Virus record (IMG/VR): IMGVR_UViG_3300036864_000063
Span: 1-34,566 of that record
From: a virus
Length of the DNA stretch: 34,566 nt
Direction: 5' to 3' (one strand)
Position numbers and translations under genes: made by a program. Positions 14,353 to 20,804 of the stretch are shown in pieces. Each line of letters opens with the position of its first letter. Position 1 is the stretch's first letter. The notes beneath the pieces are model-generated. The model was not told where the DNA came from, did not search any database, and saw only the letters and a list, made by a program, of their open reading frames with translations.

Positions 14353-15311
14353 GCCGAGGCCTCCTCACTGAGGGAGCTGAGCGCGAGCTGGATCTCCTCG
14401 GCGGTCGCGATCTGGACCGTGCGCTCGGTGAACCTGTTCAGCGTCGCCCGGTTGAGGATGCTCAGGGCTCGCGGCACTGAGCCGCCGGACGCGAAGACCA
14501 GCGAGTTCCAGAGGCCCTCGGTCTCAGGCAGAGACGGATCCGAGCCAGGTTCGACCGGAAGAGCTACCTCGGGCTTCGGACGATCGGAGGAGCGGTCAGC
14601 CTCCCCCGCCTCGGGATCCGTCGGTTCCCCGTCCACAGGCATCCCGACCTGCGGGCCGTCATCCACGGTGGACGGGGAGGATGTGCTCGAGGAGGCGGCC
14701 ATCTCGGCATGTCCGTCCGCCGGGGCGGCTTGGGACGTGCTTTCCAGCGCCTCCTCGAGCAAGGGGCCATCGACGCCCTGCGGGGAGGGATCCGCGCGCA
14801 GGGCGTCGATGACATCTGGGGCGAACCACGCGACCCCGTTGGTCATCGCGCGGCTGAACAGCATGTTCCGCGGGTACCTCTCCCACGAGCTCGGCGCACC
14901 CGATGGGCCGCGCTTGCCGAGCCCGGCGCGCTGCGCGTCCTCGATCGTGAACCGCGACACGAAGGCCTCGACGTCGACGACGCCCTCACGAAGCTCACCC
15001 TGTTCGCGGTCGAAGAAGTGCAGCGCGCAGACCTCGTCGGTCAGCTCGAGGACGCGGTAGTCGTAGCGCGGGTGACGCCGGATCAGGCGCGCGAGCAGGT
15101 CCGCCGAAGGCTGCACGCCGCCGTTGGCAAAGTGGAACGACCGTATCGCCTCGATCGGGCCGAGACCGATCTCGCGGCCGGCGACCATCGCGACCGCGGC
15201 GCGCTCGACCGACGTGATCCCCTGCTGGGTGAACAGCTGCGAACCTACGACCGCCTTCGCGAACGTCAACAGCTCGGCCTGCTCCTGCTGGCGCAGCACG
15301 ATCGCGGTCAT
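14349..15311 (-). CDS. RecT-like single-strand annealing protein
   Basis: 320 residues from ATG 15311. The core reads as a RecT/Bet-type annealase: LTFAKAVVGSQLFTQQGI, AAVAMVAGREIGLGPIEAIRSFHFANGGVQPSADLLARLIRRH, then FTIEDAQRAGL ... WERYPRNMLFSRAMTNGVAWFAPDV. In this family the YP[RK]xMLxARAxS.GxR stretch is typical. It anneals ssDNA for phage recombination; RusA is in the same operon. Residues ~185-260 are a Ser/Pro/Asp-rich linker before a short C-terminal helix pair. No partner exonuclease gene is visible. Ends SEEASA, which carries the next gene's ribosome site. Confidence 0.72.
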   Translation of the reverse strand: MTAIVLRQQEQAELLTFAKAVVGSQLFTQQGITSVERAAVAMVAGREIGLGPIEAIRSFHFANGGVQPSADLLARLIRRHPRYDYRVLELTDEVCALHFFDREQGELREGVVDVEAFVSRFTIEDAQRAGLGKRGPSGAPSSWERYPRNMLFSRAMTNGVAWFAPDVIDALRADPSPQGVDGPLLEEALESTSQAAPADGHAEMAASSSTSSPSTVDDGPQVGMPVDGEPTDPEAGEADRSSDRPKPEVALPVEPGSDPSLPETEGLWNSLVFASGGSVPRALSILNRATLNRFTERTVQIATAEEIQLALSSLSEEASA

Positions 15312-15439
15312 CGGGTGATCTCCCGAACGTGACGCTCCCAGCGCTGCTGCCGCCGCCGACCCTCGGCCAACATCGCGCCGACGGCGCGACACATCACGAG
15401 GAACAGGCCGCCCAGCACGAACCCGGCCCAGAACGTCAC
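15308..15439 (-). CDS. Small membrane protein (43 aa)
   Basis: GTG 15439 overlaps the upstream TGA (GTGA) and its TGA overlaps the annealase ATG (ATGA), so it fills a gap exactly. N-terminal hydrophobic segment VTFWAGFVLGGLFLVMCRAV, then a basic helix (EGRRRQQRWERHVREITR). Topology: one helix with a cytoplasmic basic tail. Function unknown. Confidence 0.7.
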   Translation of the reverse strand: MTFWAGFVLGGLFLVMCRAVGAMLAEGRRRQQRWERHVREITR

Positions 15440-15726
15440 CGCAGCTCCCCTGGCTTGTGGCCGTTGCCGAGCTGGCGGAGCTGGTCAGGCGTTGCGATGG
15501 CGATCGCCGGCGCGATCCCGCGTGCTACTTGAGCTATCCCAGCGAGACTCGCCGCGATCTGGTCGGCCTGATCGGCGGTGATGAAGTACACGGCCTCGCC
15601 GGTCGCCGAGAAGATGCGCAGCGCGCAGATCGCCTGGCCGTCGGGCAGCTTGAACGGATCGACGTGGAACGTCTGGGACGTCGGCATCGGCCGCACGACG
15701 TCGACGACGGGCTGCAGCTCGATCAC
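15436..15726 (-). CDS. Hypothetical early protein (96 aa)
   Basis: From GTG 15726 (GTGA). Beta-rich N-terminal half (TFHVDPFKLPDGQAICALRIFSATGEAVYF) then an Ala/Ile helical region (ADQADQIAASLAGIAQVARGIAPAIAI). No family recognised. Confidence 0.7.
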   Translation of the reverse strand: MIELQPVVDVVRPMPTSQTFHVDPFKLPDGQAICALRIFSATGEAVYFITADQADQIAASLAGIAQVARGIAPAIAIATPDQLRQLGNGHKPGELR

Positions 15727-16037
15727 GCGCTCGCCTCCGTGTGAAGGATCCGCCCTCGCCAGACCGCGATCGGGTGAGCGTGGAGAATCTGTCGGGCCGA
15801 CTTCCTGTATCCGGTCCTCTCGATCAGGCCGCGCCGCGCTGCGGCGTGGAACCGCGCGCCGGCGGCGTTGGGATGGTCGAGCGGCGGTCCCGCGATCCTT
15901 CGCACGTCGTCGGCCGTGAACTCCTCACCCGTGCGGGCGAGCGCCGCGATCGCGCGGTCCCATCGGTCTTTCCACTCCTCGGACGCCGCGCCGTCGGCCA
16001 GGGTCATTCCCTCGAGCGCGAGCTGCGCGCCGCTCAC
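15723..16037 (-). CDS. Hypothetical winged-helix-like early protein (104 aa)
   Basis: From GTG 16037 (GTGA). Segment WDRAIAALARTGEEFTADDVRRIAG then HPNAAGARFHAAARRGLIERTGYRKS reads like a compact winged-helix fold seen in other actinophage early proteins. Ends with the EASA junction tail. May bind DNA. Confidence 0.68.
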   Translation of the reverse strand: MSGAQLALEGMTLADGAASEEWKDRWDRAIAALARTGEEFTADDVRRIAGPPLDHPNAAGARFHAAARRGLIERTGYRKSARQILHAHPIAVWRGRILHTEASA

Positions 16038-16504
16038 AGCTGCGCTCCCACCGCGCGGAGACGGACGACGGGCTCGCGCAGCGCCTGACGCTCCGCGATC
16101 TCGCGCCGGACGCGAAGGCACGTCTCGCGGTCGATGGCGAGGCCCTCGGGCGTCCTCACGACCCGGAACAGCAGCTGGTGATAACGCAGCAGCGAGATCC
16201 CGAACTCGCGCCGCACGGCGTTCGCCTTTGAGGCCGGATGTGTGGGCGAGGTCCGCTCGAAGTCGATCAGCTCTCGAGCGCCGGGGAAGTCGCGCCGCGC
16301 CGGTGACCCGGAGAGGGTAGAGACCCGACGCGGCGCGAGTGGCACAGGGGCCGCAGCTTCAGCGAGCTCGGGAGCCGCGAGCTGGGCGAGGAAGACAGTC
16401 GACGGCGCGACGCCGTACCGGTCGAGTGCGCAGGATCCGCAGAGCATCTCGCCGTTGAACCGGACGTCCGGAGGGGAGCCGCAGCGGCAGGGCCGCCACA
16501 TCAC
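16034..16504 (-). CDS. Zinc-ribbon plus DUF3263-like protein
   Basis: 156 residues from GTG 16504 (GTGA; an ATG follows at 16501). Cys6-x-Cys8 and Cys22-x2-Cys25 (PCRCGSPPD ... MLCGSC) form an N-terminal zinc site. Residues ~90-150 match the actinobacterial DUF3263 pattern: ELIDFERTSPTHPASKANAV then REFGISLLRYHQLLFRVV and ETCLRVRREIAERQALRE. DUF3263 proteins are small HTH-like proteins of unknown function. Supports an actinobacterial host. Confidence 0.75.
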   Translation of the reverse strand: MMWRPCRCGSPPDVRFNGEMLCGSCALDRYGVAPSTVFLAQLAAPELAEAAAPVPLAPRRVSTLSGSPARRDFPGARELIDFERTSPTHPASKANAVRREFGISLLRYHQLLFRVVRTPEGLAIDRETCLRVRREIAERQALREPVVRLRAVGAQL

Positions 16505-16692
16505 GCCGAGCCCTCGCCGAGGAGAAGCGCGAGCGCGGCGCGCCGGCCCGTCCGCTGCCGGTCGAGCATCTCCTGACGCCGGCACTCGAGGTGCTTCGGC
16601 TCGGGGTCAGCCTTCTGACGCGTAACAGGGTTGCCCTTCCAGCCGAGCTGCCCGCAGATCGAGCAGGGGTTCCGGGCGTGCTCGGTCTTCAC
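16501..16692 (-). CDS. Small zinc-finger protein (63 aa)
   Basis: From GTG 16692 (GTGA). Cys10-x2-Cys13 (NPCSICGQLGW) and His34-x2-Cys37 (PKHLECRRQ) make a likely zinc site, followed by a basic, Ala/Leu-rich helix. Second gene of the early operon. Function unknown. Confidence 0.7.
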   Translation of the reverse strand: MKTEHARNPCSICGQLGWKGNPVTRQKADPEPKHLECRRQEMLDRQRTGRRAALALLLGEGSA

Positions 16693-16880
16693 GCCGAGGC
16701 CTCCTCACGCTCGGGCAGGAACCCCCGCTCGCGCAGGATCGCCATGTGCTGGTACACGCGCTGGGTCGACATCTCGAGCTCGCGTGCGATCGCGCGGACG
16801 CTCTGACCCTCGCGCCGCAGCTCGAGGACGCGTCGACGACGCGGACCGAGGCTGGCTTCGGTGGGGGTTGTGCTGCTCAC
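16689..16880 (-). CDS. First leftward early gene: Cro-like HTH protein
   Basis: 63 residues from GTG 16880. HTH: RRRRVLELRREGQSVRAIARELEMSTQRVYQHMAILRERGF, similar to LuxR/sigma-4-type HTH. A longer frame from TTG 16916 is rejected because that TTG is the -35 box. It is divergent from the repressor across one operator-promoter region, as cro is from cI. The transcript predicted from the promoter would start within about two bases of this GTG, so the message is probably leaderless. Confidence 0.75.
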   Translation of the reverse strand: MSSTTPTEASLGPRRRRVLELRREGQSVRAIARELEMSTQRVYQHMAILRERGFLPEREEASA

Positions 16881-16881
16881 G

Positions 16882-16898
16882 TGCGGGAGTTTCCCGCA
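16882..16898. promoter_or_regulatory. Operator-like perfect palindrome over the leftward -10 region
   Basis: TGCGGGA-GTT-TCCCGCA, seven-base perfect arms around three bases. It covers the predicted -10 hexamer and start point of the leftward early promoter. I saw no second copy. Best candidate for the binding site of the repressor or of the Cro-like protein. Confidence 0.7.
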
Positions 16899-16916
16899 TA
16901 CTTTTGGGCTTGTCAA
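16888..16916 (-). promoter_or_regulatory. Leftward early promoter
   Basis: On the minus strand, perfect -35 TTGACA at 16916-16911, then exactly 17 bases, then GAAACT at 16893-16888 as a weak -10. Predicted start about 16882-16880, at the GTG of the first early gene. Overlaps the 17-base palindrome, so a bound repressor would block it. Confidence 0.62.
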
Positions 16917-16918
16917 GC
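16908..16918. promoter_or_regulatory. Short palindrome spanning back-to-back -35 boxes
   Basis: GCTTGTCAAGC is a perfect 11-base palindrome containing the leftward TTGACA and, on the plus strand, TTGTCA (16910-16915), a possible -35 for the repressor transcript. No convincing -10 (best candidate ATTAGT near 16931-16936) was seen for the rightward promoter. Confidence 0.45.
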
Positions 16919-16984
16919 TTGGGACCGCGGATTAGTGTCCCCCATGCAGGTGATTCCCATATCCCCCCGAGGGAGGGACCAGAG

Positions 16985-17275
16985 ATGGCCCAGTTAGGAA
17001 CCACCGAGGCCGGCCTGTCGACGATCGTGGGGGCGAACGTCCACGGGCTCCGCGTGCTGACGGTCCCCAAGCTCAGCCAGGACGACCTGGCGCGCCGAGC
17101 CGGGATCCACGTCGAGACCGTGCGGATGATCGAGGCCGCGCGCGACCCATCGAAGCGTCAGCTCGACGTGCGTCTGTCGACGATCAGGGCGCTCGCAGAT
17201 GCCCTCGGCGTGCAGCCGGCGGACCTTCTCGCCTACGATTCACCTACGCGGGTGTGGCTCAATCCCGCGGCGTAA
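16985..17275 (+). CDS. XRE-type phage repressor
   Basis: 96 residues from ATG 16985, behind GAGGGAGGGA. HTH core: LRVLTVPKLSQDDLARRAGIHVETVRMIEAARDPSKR, then LSTIRALADALGVQPADLLAY. There is no C-terminal peptidase or dimer domain; only ~12 residues follow, ending LNPAA, a C-terminus like an ssrA-type degradation signal. It overlaps the integrase gene by 22 bases in the same direction and is divergent from the early operon, so it is the best candidate for the immunity repressor. Confidence 0.82.
   Translation: MAQLGTTEAGLSTIVGANVHGLRVLTVPKLSQDDLARRAGIHVETVRMIEAARDPSKRQLDVRLSTIRALADALGVQPADLLAYDSPTRVWLNPAA
17245..17274 (+). promoter_or_regulatory. Inverted repeat at the rep-int overlap (int start in the loop)
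   Basis: TACGCGGG at 17245-17252 faces CCCGCGGCGTA at 17264-17274, with three unpaired bases, around an 11-base centre that contains the integrase GTG (17254). The stem would bury the integrase start unless ribosomes translating the repressor open it. The same arrangement, two inverted arms around a short centre, would also suit integrase core binding, so this is my first candidate for attP. Confidence 0.5.
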
Positions 17276-18207
17276 GACCGAAGGTCGTACCCCTCCGAGC
17301 CGACGCGAACAGTAGCCCAGCGGGACTACCGCGCGGCGCACCGGCGACGCATCCTGGGCAGGTGCTCGGAGAGGCATCCCCGGATGACTTCCCGGCCGTG
17401 TTCGCAGCGTTCGCGGCCTACATGGTTGCGGCCGGCTTCGCCTCCACGACCCAGCACAAGTACCGGTACGAGCTGCTCTGCTGGGTCTGCGACTGTTGCT
17501 GGGTCCGTGGACTCGATCCGATCACCGCGACCGAGGTCGACATCAGCCGCTACATCGTCAGCCTTCCCGCCCATGGGAAGAAACGCGGCGACGCCGCGCG
17601 TGCGCTGAAGGCGTTCGGCAGCTGGCTCGCAGGCCGCTACCGCGCCGACGATCCAGCCAGGGAGATCCGGATCCCGCGCGACAGGGCCACGCCGGCGCCG
17701 GAGCTCACCGACGAGGCGGTCCAGCAGCTGCTCGCCGCAGCGTTCCGACAGGAACCGCGCCGAGGGTGGGCGATGATGCTCGCCCTGGCGACCGGCGCGC
17801 GTGTCGGTTCGCTCGTGGCGATCCGTCGAGAGGATGTCCATCTCACCGACGCCAGCGGCCCTTGGATCTGGTTCGACAAGGCCAAAGGGTCACGACCCTA
17901 CGCGGTACCTCTGAACGCCAGAGGTCGGGCAGCTTCAGCGCACCTGCTGAGTCTCGGTCACGACCCGATCATCGGTGTCGGCGCCGCGCGGTTCCGTCAA
18001 TGGGTCCACGCGGCCGAGGAATCAGCAGGGCTCGAGCGAGTCTGGCCGCATCTGCTCCGGCACACGTTCGCCTCGAAGGTTGCGCGTGCCGGAGACGTGG
18101 AAGCCTGGCGTCGGCTCATGGGACATTCGGACCTGACCCAATGGCCGCGCTACGTTCACGCGGCTGACGAGCGGCTCCGCGCGGCGATCGAGGCCGCGGA
18201 CCGGTAG
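17254..18207 (+). CDS. int: Tyrosine-type integrase
   Basis: 317 residues from GTG 17254. N-terminal SAM-like core-binding domain at ~45-125 (FAAYMVAAGFASTTQHKYRYELLCW). Catalytic domain: Arg in ATGARVGSLVAIR, Lys in DKAKGSRPYAVPL, HLLRHTFAS with the H-x-x-R box, LMGHSDL with the second His, and YVHA with the likely nucleophile Tyr. Integrates and, with a directionality factor, excises the prophage. The ~40-residue N-terminus before the core-binding domain is low in signal, so the true start could be later (GTG 17362). Confidence 0.92.
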   Translation: MAQSRGVRPKVVPLRADANSSPAGLPRGAPATHPGQVLGEASPDDFPAVFAAFAAYMVAAGFASTTQHKYRYELLCWVCDCCWVRGLDPITATEVDISRYIVSLPAHGKKRGDAARALKAFGSWLAGRYRADDPAREIRIPRDRATPAPELTDEAVQQLLAAAFRQEPRRGWAMMLALATGARVGSLVAIRREDVHLTDASGPWIWFDKAKGSRPYAVPLNARGRAASAHLLSLGHDPIIGVGAARFRQWVHAAEESAGLERVWPHLLRHTFASKVARAGDVEAWRRLMGHSDLTQWPRYVHAADERLRAAIEAADR

Positions 18208-18299
18208 AGACGTGGCCCCTTCATACTGTTGCACCGTCGGCCGATACGTTGCGACGAAGGATCAGCGCGTGCGCGACGCGGTCGACAGGGCCTGAGGGG
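18208..18299. other. Convergent gap between integrase and holin genes
   Basis: 92 bases between two genes that end towards each other. Contains a weak hairpin (GGCCTGA / TCAGCC, 18289-18305) without a T-run. No tRNA-like T-arm, no long repeat. Could hold a terminator or attP arms; nothing decisive is visible. Confidence 0.4.
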
Positions 18300-18521
18300 T
18301 CAGCCTCGCGAGCGTCGCCAGTTGACGAACCAGGTCACGATGCCCGGCAGCGCGGCGACCACGACGACCAACACCTTGAGCTGATCATCGGTGAGCGCCA
18401 CACCTGCTGCCCCAAGGGCCGCGATGATGACCGCGATCCAGGGAGCGGTTTCCGCCGGGTGGTCCGTGGTGGTCTGGACCGGATGTCTCACTGCCTTCGC
18501 TACGGTCTTGTGCGGTTGCAT
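18300..18521 (-). CDS. Holin-like two-helix membrane protein
   Basis: 73 residues from ATG 18521, preceded by a very strong ribosome site (AGGAGGAAACG). Two hydrophobic helices at ~27-43 (APWIAVIIAALGAAGVAL) and ~47-67 (LKVLVVVVAALPGIVTWFV) joined by a short acidic turn, then a basic end (NWRRSRG): the layout of class II holins of actinophages. It would form the membrane lesion that releases the endolysin. It is the last gene of the late operon. Confidence 0.8.
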   Translation of the reverse strand: MQPHKTVAKAVRHPVQTTTDHPAETAPWIAVIIAALGAAGVALTDDQLKVLVVVVAALPGIVTWFVNWRRSRG

Positions 18522-18530
18522 CGTTTCCTC

Positions 18531-19067
18531 CTAGCAGTCTGGGTCCGGGAGGATGGTCCCGGTGAACCCCGAGTGGTCGTCCGTGACGTCGTCGTCGCAT
18601 CGGTGCCACACGTCCTCGTCCCCGCCGATGATCTCGTCGGCTCCGAACCCGTCGTAGAGGTCGTCGCGGACCCCGTCACCGCCTGCGCGAAGCGTGTCCG
18701 CGCCGGCGTAGCCCCGAAGCGTGTCCGCGCCAGAACCGCCCCAGAGGTCGTCGTTGCCGCCGAACCCGGCGAGGTTGTCGTCGCCCGCGCCACCGTTCAG
18801 TTGATCGGGACCAGCCTCGCCGACGAGGAGGTCCGCGCCATCGTTGCCGCAGAGCTCGTCACCGCCATCGCCGGCGAAGTACTGATCGTCCCCGTCCCCG
18901 AGCGCGGCGACATCGGCGTCGTCGGTCCCCGACAGGAAGTCGTCGCCCTCGGTCGAGCGGCTGTCGTTCACGTCAGCCCCGAAGCATGTGGGCGGCGGCT
19001 GAGCCGAGACACGCGCCGGGACGATTAGGACGCTCGCAACGACCACCGCCAAGACCAGCCGCCTCAT
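18531..19067 (-). CDS. Secreted RTX-like calcium-binding repeat protein (178 aa)
   Basis: From ATG 19067 (ATGA with its paralogue). Signal peptide MRRLVLAVVVASVLIVPARVSAQ. Then about ten Gly/Asp nonapeptide-like units of the RTX type (GDDFLSG, GGDELCGND, GGAGDDNLAG, GGSGADTLRG, GYAGADTLRA), which would fold as a calcium-loaded beta roll outside the cell. Two Cys near the ends (PPTCFGAD, PDPDC). No enzyme domain. Lies between the holin gene and a tandem paralogue in the lysis region. Role unknown: lysogenic surface protein, wall-binding factor or lysis helper. Confidence 0.82.
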   Translation of the reverse strand: MRRLVLAVVVASVLIVPARVSAQPPPTCFGADVNDSRSTEGDDFLSGTDDADVAALGDGDDQYFAGDGGDELCGNDGADLLVGEAGPDQLNGGAGDDNLAGFGGNDDLWGGSGADTLRGYAGADTLRAGGDGVRDDLYDGFGADEIIGGDEDVWHRCDDDVTDDHSGFTGTILPDPDC

Positions 19068-19453
19068 GGCTGCACCCTCACGACGTGCTCGCAGGTCTCG
19101 TCGAAGGTGTCCCCGTCGTCTCCATAGCAGCGGTCGTTGCCGCCGCCTCCGGCGAGCGTGTCGCCGGGATGACCATCGGCGGCGAACAGGTCATCCGCAC
19201 CGGCACGGCCTTGGATAACGTCGGCCCCGTCACCGCCCACCAGCGTGTCGGCACCGCGACCACCGCGGACGAGGTCGCCGCCTCCGTTGCCGATCGCGTA
19301 GTCCGCCCCTCGGTGAGCACAGATCACGTCACGCGACGGACCGCCGATGATCTCGTCAGCCTGCGCGGTGCCGACCTCGGTGCAGTGAACCGGTGAAGCG
19401 GTTGCCGGGGTCTGCATCATCACGACGAGTGCGAGCGCGAGTGCCAACCTCAC
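19064..19453 (-). CDS. Secreted RTX-like calcium-binding repeat protein (129 aa)
   Basis: From GTG 19453 (GTGA). Signal peptide MRLALALALVVMMQTPATAS. RTX-like units: TAQADEIIGGPSRD, GGRGADTLVGGDGADVIQG, GRAGADDLFA, LAGGGGNDRCYGDDGD. Four Cys. Clearly related in plan to the following 178-residue protein, so a tandem duplication is likely. The same uncertainty about role applies. Confidence 0.82.
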   Translation of the reverse strand: MRLALALALVVMMQTPATASPVHCTEVGTAQADEIIGGPSRDVICAHRGADYAIGNGGGDLVRGGRGADTLVGGDGADVIQGRAGADDLFAADGHPGDTLAGGGGNDRCYGDDGDTFDETCEHVVRVQP

Positions 19454-19737
19454 GGGCAGTTCAGCCCCTCGACGTCGGGCGGAACGATGTCTTCGACCGG
19501 CAGCCCGAGCTTGAGGCCGATCTTCCGAACGGCCACGGTGATGTCATGCTGGGCGCAGAGCTGGGCGTCGTTCTGCTGAGACACGCCGGCGATCTGACGC
19601 TGGTTGATGTTGTAGAGCAGCGCCGCCATCACCAAGACCCCGATAACGACGAACGTCATCACCGCGACGAACAGCACGTCCACCCAGCGTCGTGAGCGGA
19701 CGTTGTCGGTCGAACGCCGGAGCTGCGAATCCTTCAC
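19450..19737 (-). CDS. Lysis-region membrane protein with periplasmic-type tail
   Basis: 95 residues. Start chosen at GTG 19737 because it overlaps the upstream TGA (GTGA); an upstream start would overlap the neighbour heavily. One membrane helix at ~19-42 (VDVLFVAVMTFVVIGVLVMAALL) with a basic N-terminus, then an external part with Cys61 and Cys94. Could be a second holin-like or spanin-like component. Not assigned to a family. Confidence 0.7.
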   Translation of the reverse strand: MKDSQLRRSTDNVRSRRWVDVLFVAVMTFVVIGVLVMAALLYNINQRQIAGVSQQNDAQLCAQHDITVAVRKIGLKLGLPVEDIVPPDVEGLNCP

Positions 19738-20024
19738 GGATGCGCCTTGTCGATCAGGAACTGCACGAACCACAACCCCAGCGCCACCGCCGCCCCAAAC
19801 AGGGCCGTGAGCATCATGCGCCTGGTCCACTGGCTTTCCTCCCGCCGGGCTTCAACCATGCCGGTGATCGCGGTGTTGATCGCGTCGATGTCCTTCTTGA
19901 TCTCGCGGATCTCCACCTGAGTGACCGACGCGCCGGAACGGTCCATCTGCTCGACCCGCTGCCGGAGGTCACGGAGGTCGGTGATAAGCCGTTCGACGTC
20001 CCTGATGACCCCTGGATCACCCAC
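19734..20024 (-). CDS. Coiled-coil protein with C-terminal membrane anchor
   Basis: 96 residues from GTG 20024. Residues ~5-62 are a coiled coil (DVERLITDLRDLRQRVEQM, EIREIKKDIDAINTAITGM) and ~70-91 a membrane helix (MMLTALFGAAVALGLWFVQFLI). This plan resembles XhlA/haemolysin-type holin accessories. It follows the endolysin, so it probably helps lysis at the membrane. Confidence 0.75.
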   Translation of the reverse strand: MGDPGVIRDVERLITDLRDLRQRVEQMDRSGASVTQVEIREIKKDIDAINTAITGMVEARREESQWTRRMMLTALFGAAVALGLWFVQFLIDKAHP

Positions 20025-20033
20025 ATCGCCCCG

Positions 20034-20804
20034 TTACTTCGCGCATGGGGGGATGCCGGTGTGGTTCAAACAGGTGTTGTGGACGTGCCATAGGTGCGAG
20101 CCGTTGCCGGAGTAGGGTTCGACCTTCCACGCCGAAGCCTTCGCCTGACGCTCGATCTTGCCGTCGACGGTCCCGATGACCTGGACCACCTTGAGCTGAC
20201 CGGCTGCGGCCATCCGCCGGCCCCAGTCGAACACCGAGGCCGTGGGTCCGTGACTCACGTCGACCGCGTCACCCCAGGCGTGCGCCGAGTAGCCGACCTT
20301 CGGGTCGGTTGAGCCACCGAAGCGCTTGCAGTTGTAGATACCGCCGAAGGCGCACGTCGGCCACGCCCGGTGGTACAGCGCCCAGACCTCGTTCGCCTTG
20401 TTCGTCGCCGAGGGATAGGCAACGACCTGGATGACGCTTCCCAGGACCCCGACCAGGATCAGCCCGTCTTTGCCCCGAAGCTGCATCCGGTCTTGATCTC
20501 GCTTCAGCCCCCGGCACCACGTGTCCATCGCCTCGATCGCGCTCGCACGCTTTCCAACGTCTTTCCAGTTCGTCCATCCCTCGGCTTTGGTCTGACGCAT
20601 CTCGAACGGCCCCAGCGTCGCGATGATGTCCTCGGTCACCGCGAGGGCGCTCGTCTTGGTCCGCAGCAGGTCCGGACCTTTCGTCGTCCAGTCCTGCTTC
20701 GGGGTCTTGACCTGGAACCGGTTCACCGCCCAAGGGTCGACGTCGCGTCTAGGCGTGATGCCGCTTGCGGTGACCGGGATGACGATGGTGCTTGCGCGCC
20801 ACAT
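20034..20804 (-). CDS. Endolysin, M15-type peptidase
   Basis: 256 residues from ATG 20804 (a shorter GTG start at 20726 is possible; the ATG start overlaps the upstream tail gene by 56 bases). The peptidase M15 (VanY/endolysin) zinc site is visible: H175-x2-G-x-A-x-D182 (SAHAWGDAVDVSHG) and the C-terminal SHLWHVHN with His242. Two Cys (WPTCAFGG, YNCKRF) flank the site. Cuts peptide cross-links of peptidoglycan. The N-terminal ~110 residues lack a recognised wall-binding repeat. Followed by the membrane lysis genes. Confidence 0.9.
   Translation of the reverse strand: MWRASTIVIPVTASGITPRRDVDPWAVNRFQVKTPKQDWTTKGPDLLRTKTSALAVTEDIIATLGPFEMRQTKAEGWTNWKDVGKRASAIEAMDTWCRGLKRDQDRMQLRGKDGLILVGVLGSVIQVVAYPSATNKANEVWALYHRAWPTCAFGGIYNCKRFGGSTDPKVGYSAHAWGDAVDVSHGPTASVFDWGRRMAAAGQLKVVQVIGTVDGKIERQAKASAWKVEPYSGNGSHLWHVHNTCLNHTGIPPCAK

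Noticed and set aside
16881-16916. Longer start (TTG 16916) for the first early gene
   Set aside because: The TTG is the -35 box TTGACA, and the operator lies in the extra codons.
16944-16997. Small plus-strand frame (MQVIPISPRG) just before the repressor
   Set aside because: No ribosome site; overlaps the repressor start out of frame; could be an upstream frame but nothing supports it.
17245-17274. tRNA T-arm-like sequence at the repressor end
   Set aside because: Stem is present but the loop is 11 bases and lacks TTCRANY, so no tRNA gene or tRNA-derived fragment is claimed.
18289-18305. Intrinsic terminator between integrase and holin
   Set aside because: The hairpin is bulged and lacks a T-run on either strand; kept only as a note in the gap entry.
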